Shown piece after piece: positions 62,571 to 64,000 of a stretch of DNA of 64,000 nt. The notes beneath the pieces are model-generated. The model saw nothing but the letters and a program-made list of their open reading frames with translations. It had not been told where the DNA came from and made no database searches. The stretch's first letter is position 1; the number at the start of each line of letters is the position of its first letter. The translations under genes were made by a program, and so were the position numbers. Source of the stretch: Iodidimonas muriae (GTDB taxonomy: Bacteria; Pseudomonadota; Alphaproteobacteria; Sphingomonadales; Rhodothalassiaceae); contig NZ_BMOV01000002.1 of the NCBI RefSeq assembly GCF_014647255.1, positions 310,001 through 374,000 on the forward strand, read 5' to 3'.

Positions 62571-63527
62571 ATGTCTCTTGTTGAAGAACGCCTTGCCTAT
62601 AAACCGTTCCGCTATCCTTGGGCCTATCAGGCCTGGTTGACGCAACAGCGCATCCACTGGCTGCCCGAAGAAGTTCCTTTGGCAGAAGATGTGAAGGATT
62701 GGCGGCATCGCCTGTCCGAAAGCGAACGCAATTTGCTGACCCAGATTTTCCGGTTTTTCACCCAATCGGATATCGAGGTGAACAATTGCTATATGAAGCA
62801 TTATGCCCAGATCTTCAAACCCACCGAAGTGCAGATGATGCTGGCGGCGTTTTCCAATATGGAAACGGTGCATATCGCAGCTTACAGCCATTTGCTCGAT
62901 ACCATCGGCATGCCCGAAGAAGAATATTCGGCCTTCCTTCATTATAAGGAAATGAAGGACAAATATGATTATATGAAGCGCTTCAACACCGATAGCCCGC
63001 GTGATGTGGCCTTGACGCTGGCCGTGTTCGGGGCCTTTACCGAAGGGCTTCAGTTGTTTGCCAGCTTTGCCATGCTGCTGAACTTCCCGCGCTTCAATAA
63101 AATGAAGGGGATGGGTCAGATCATCAGCTGGTCGGTGCGCGATGAAAGCCTGCATTGCGATAGCGTGATCAAGCTGTTCCGGACGTGGGTATCGGAAAAT
63201 CCCGAGCTTTGGACCGCCGATTTCCGTAAGGAATTGACCGATATTTGCCATACCATCGTCACCCATGAAGAAGCCTTTGTGGATCTGGCCTTTGCGCTGG
63301 GCCCGGTGGAAGGGCTAACGGCAGACGATGTGAAACGCTATATCCGCTATATTGCCGACCGCCGCCTGATGCAGCTTGGTCTGGACCCGGTGTTTCATGT
63401 GGATGATAATCCGTTGCCGTGGCTCGACATCATGCTGAACGCTGTGGAGCACACCAATTTCTTTGAAAACCGTTCGACGGAATATTCCAAAGCGGCCACG
63501 CGCGGGGCATGGGAAGAGGCGTTCTAG
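62571..63527 (+). CDS. nrdB: Class Ia ribonucleotide reductase, beta subunit
   Basis: 318 residues. Ferritin-like diiron protein. Metal ligands are visible in order: Asp in TQSDIEV, Glu-x2-His in METVHIAAYSHL, Glu in FTEGLQLFAS, and Glu-x2-His in RDESLHCDSVI. The Tyr of METVHIAAY stands four residues after the His, exactly like the radical Tyr122 of E. coli R2, so this is a tyrosyl-radical (class Ia) enzyme. Supplies the radical to NrdA. Confidence 0.95.
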   Translation: MSLVEERLAYKPFRYPWAYQAWLTQQRIHWLPEEVPLAEDVKDWRHRLSESERNLLTQIFRFFTQSDIEVNNCYMKHYAQIFKPTEVQMMLAAFSNMETVHIAAYSHLLDTIGMPEEEYSAFLHYKEMKDKYDYMKRFNTDSPRDVALTLAVFGAFTEGLQLFASFAMLLNFPRFNKMKGMGQIISWSVRDESLHCDSVIKLFRTWVSENPELWTADFRKELTDICHTIVTHEEAFVDLAFALGPVEGLTADDVKRYIRYIADRRLMQLGLDPVFHVDDNPLPWLDIMLNAVEHTNFFENRSTEYSKAATRGAWEEAF

Positions 63528-63578
63528 AGACGGACTTCCCTCCAGAACCGGGGGAAAGCATTGCGGGAGAGCGGGGCT

Positions 63579-64000
63579 TTAGTCGCGCTCTTGGTCCCTT
63601 TTGTCTTGCTGCTTATGGCCAAGGGCTTTGTCTTCCTTGCGGTCGCCGCTTTTCCGGGCCAAGGCACGGGCCATTTCCGCCCGTTCATGCGGGGTCATGC
63701 GGCTGGCGGACCGGACGATAATGCCCTGCAAGGGACGTTGAAGATCCGATAGGGCCGTATTGAGCCGTTCGAAGGCGTCGGACAGGGCGGGTTCATCCAG
63801 CTGGGGAGCCGCCAAAAGCGTGCGGATTTCCCGCCGGATTTGATGAAGATCGTCGATTTGTGTATGCAGATTCCGCTTTGTCTGGCGCAATTCTTCGCGC
63901 AAAGGCTTGCGGGCTTCATCCGACAAGGCGGCGTTCAATGCCCGCAATTCAAGGCGCAGGCTATAACGATCGCCCCGGTTGTCTTTTGTTTCCTGATGGT
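63579..64000 (-). CDS. Possible periplasmic metal-sensor-like (CnrR/ZraP type) helical protein, N-terminus cut off
   Basis: Open frame from the right edge to the stop at 63579, at least 140 residues. All helix-forming and highly charged: RYSLRLELRALNAALSDEAR - KPLREELRQT, then DLHQIRREIRTLLAAPQLDEPALSDAFERLN, and MTPHERAEMARAL. Antiparallel amphipathic helices with an LTPxER-like motif recall the heavy-metal-resistance/CpxP-like fold. The leader is outside the window, so location is unproven. Very acidic/basic C-terminal tail (GDRKEDKALGHKQQDKRDQ). Confidence 0.6.
   Translation of the reverse strand, partial: HQETKDNRGDRYSLRLELRALNAALSDEARKPLREELRQTKRNLHTQIDDLHQIRREIRTLLAAPQLDEPALSDAFERLNTALSDLQRPLQGIIVRSASRMTPHERAEMARALARKSGDRKEDKALGHKQQDKRDQERD

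Noticed and set aside
1-64000. CRISPR arrays, insertion sequences, rRNA operons, prophage genes
   Set aside because: None seen on either strand.

Overview
This window is ordinary chromosome from an alphaproteobacterium. The sequence-level reasons are the string of alphaproteobacterial domain families (DUF934, DUF2849, DUF1674, DUF1491, DUF1150, DUF6460), a Mic60/mitofilin-like gene joined to a HemY-like gene behind hemCD, an alphaproteobacterial-type LexA box (GTTC-N7-GTTC), a perfect FNR-type box, and an L-malyl-CoA lyase-type gene. The family mix resembles Rhodospirillales-like lineages, but I cannot place it below class level. No rRNA, insertion sequence, prophage or CRISPR array was found. 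One tRNA gene (Thr, anticodon CGT) is present.

Layout. 1-3.05 kb: end of an alpha/beta hydrolase, an amidohydrolase, and a GcvA-like LysR regulator. 3.1-7.8 kb (minus): sulfite/sulfate assimilation operon cysG-DUF2849-cysI-DUF934-cysH. 7.9-10.8 kb (minus): tsaD-gpsA-yciI-EVE, divergent from hemC-hemD-mic60-hemY (10.9-15.3 kb). 15.4-23.3 kb: tRNA-Thr, a BtuF-like protein, a tiny SdhAF4/DUF1674 gene, htpX, rsmB, rpe, heparinase-like gene, purH. 23.3-32.8 kb: DUF1491, photolyase, cyclopropane synthase, a hydrolase, a GT4 glycosyltransferase, thrS, infC (ATA start), a TPR protein, a DUF6460 protein. 32.8-34.4 kb: a regulation-rich stretch with a candidate sigma-54-driven small RNA, a secreted FliL-like protein and ompW behind an FNR box. 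34.4-39.9 kb: wrbA and the biotin genes, with a small unknown gene behind a second sigma-54-like promoter inside the cluster. 39.9-43.7 kb: a three-gene HTH/membrane/hydrolase module with a candidate operator, xerC, a PAS protein, transaldolase. 43.8-49.6 kb: priA, gamma-glutamyltransferase, P1 peptidase, DUF1150-hsp20. 49.8-53.9 kb: a ParA-like ATPase, a ribbon-helix-helix protein, a TPR/SPOR lipoprotein and a divergent Sel1/SPOR protein. 54.0-64.0 kb: malyl-CoA lyase, accA, then nrdA - serine hydrolase - divergent PEP carboxylase homologue - nrdB, and an edge-truncated gene.

How the genes work together. CysG makes siroheme for CysI, and CysH supplies its sulfite. HemC/HemD make uroporphyrinogen III, the precursor CysG also uses. 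BioF-BioA-BioD-BioB complete biotin, the cofactor of acetyl-CoA carboxylase, whose alpha subunit (accA) is also here. NrdA/NrdB make dNTPs and appear to sit under both NrdR and LexA.

Most interesting for follow-up: (1) two sigma-54-type promoters about 3.8 kb apart, one driving a structured small RNA and one a 74-residue unknown protein, sharing an upstream 11-mer; (2) the ParA / ribbon-helix-helix / SPOR-lipoprotein locus with a tandem heptad operator, which looks like a positioning system for an envelope factor; (3) a PEP carboxylase homologue with altered catalytic loops inside the ribonucleotide reductase cluster; (4) the HTH-membrane-hydrolase module. All functional claims are read from sequence and family knowledge; no database search was run.
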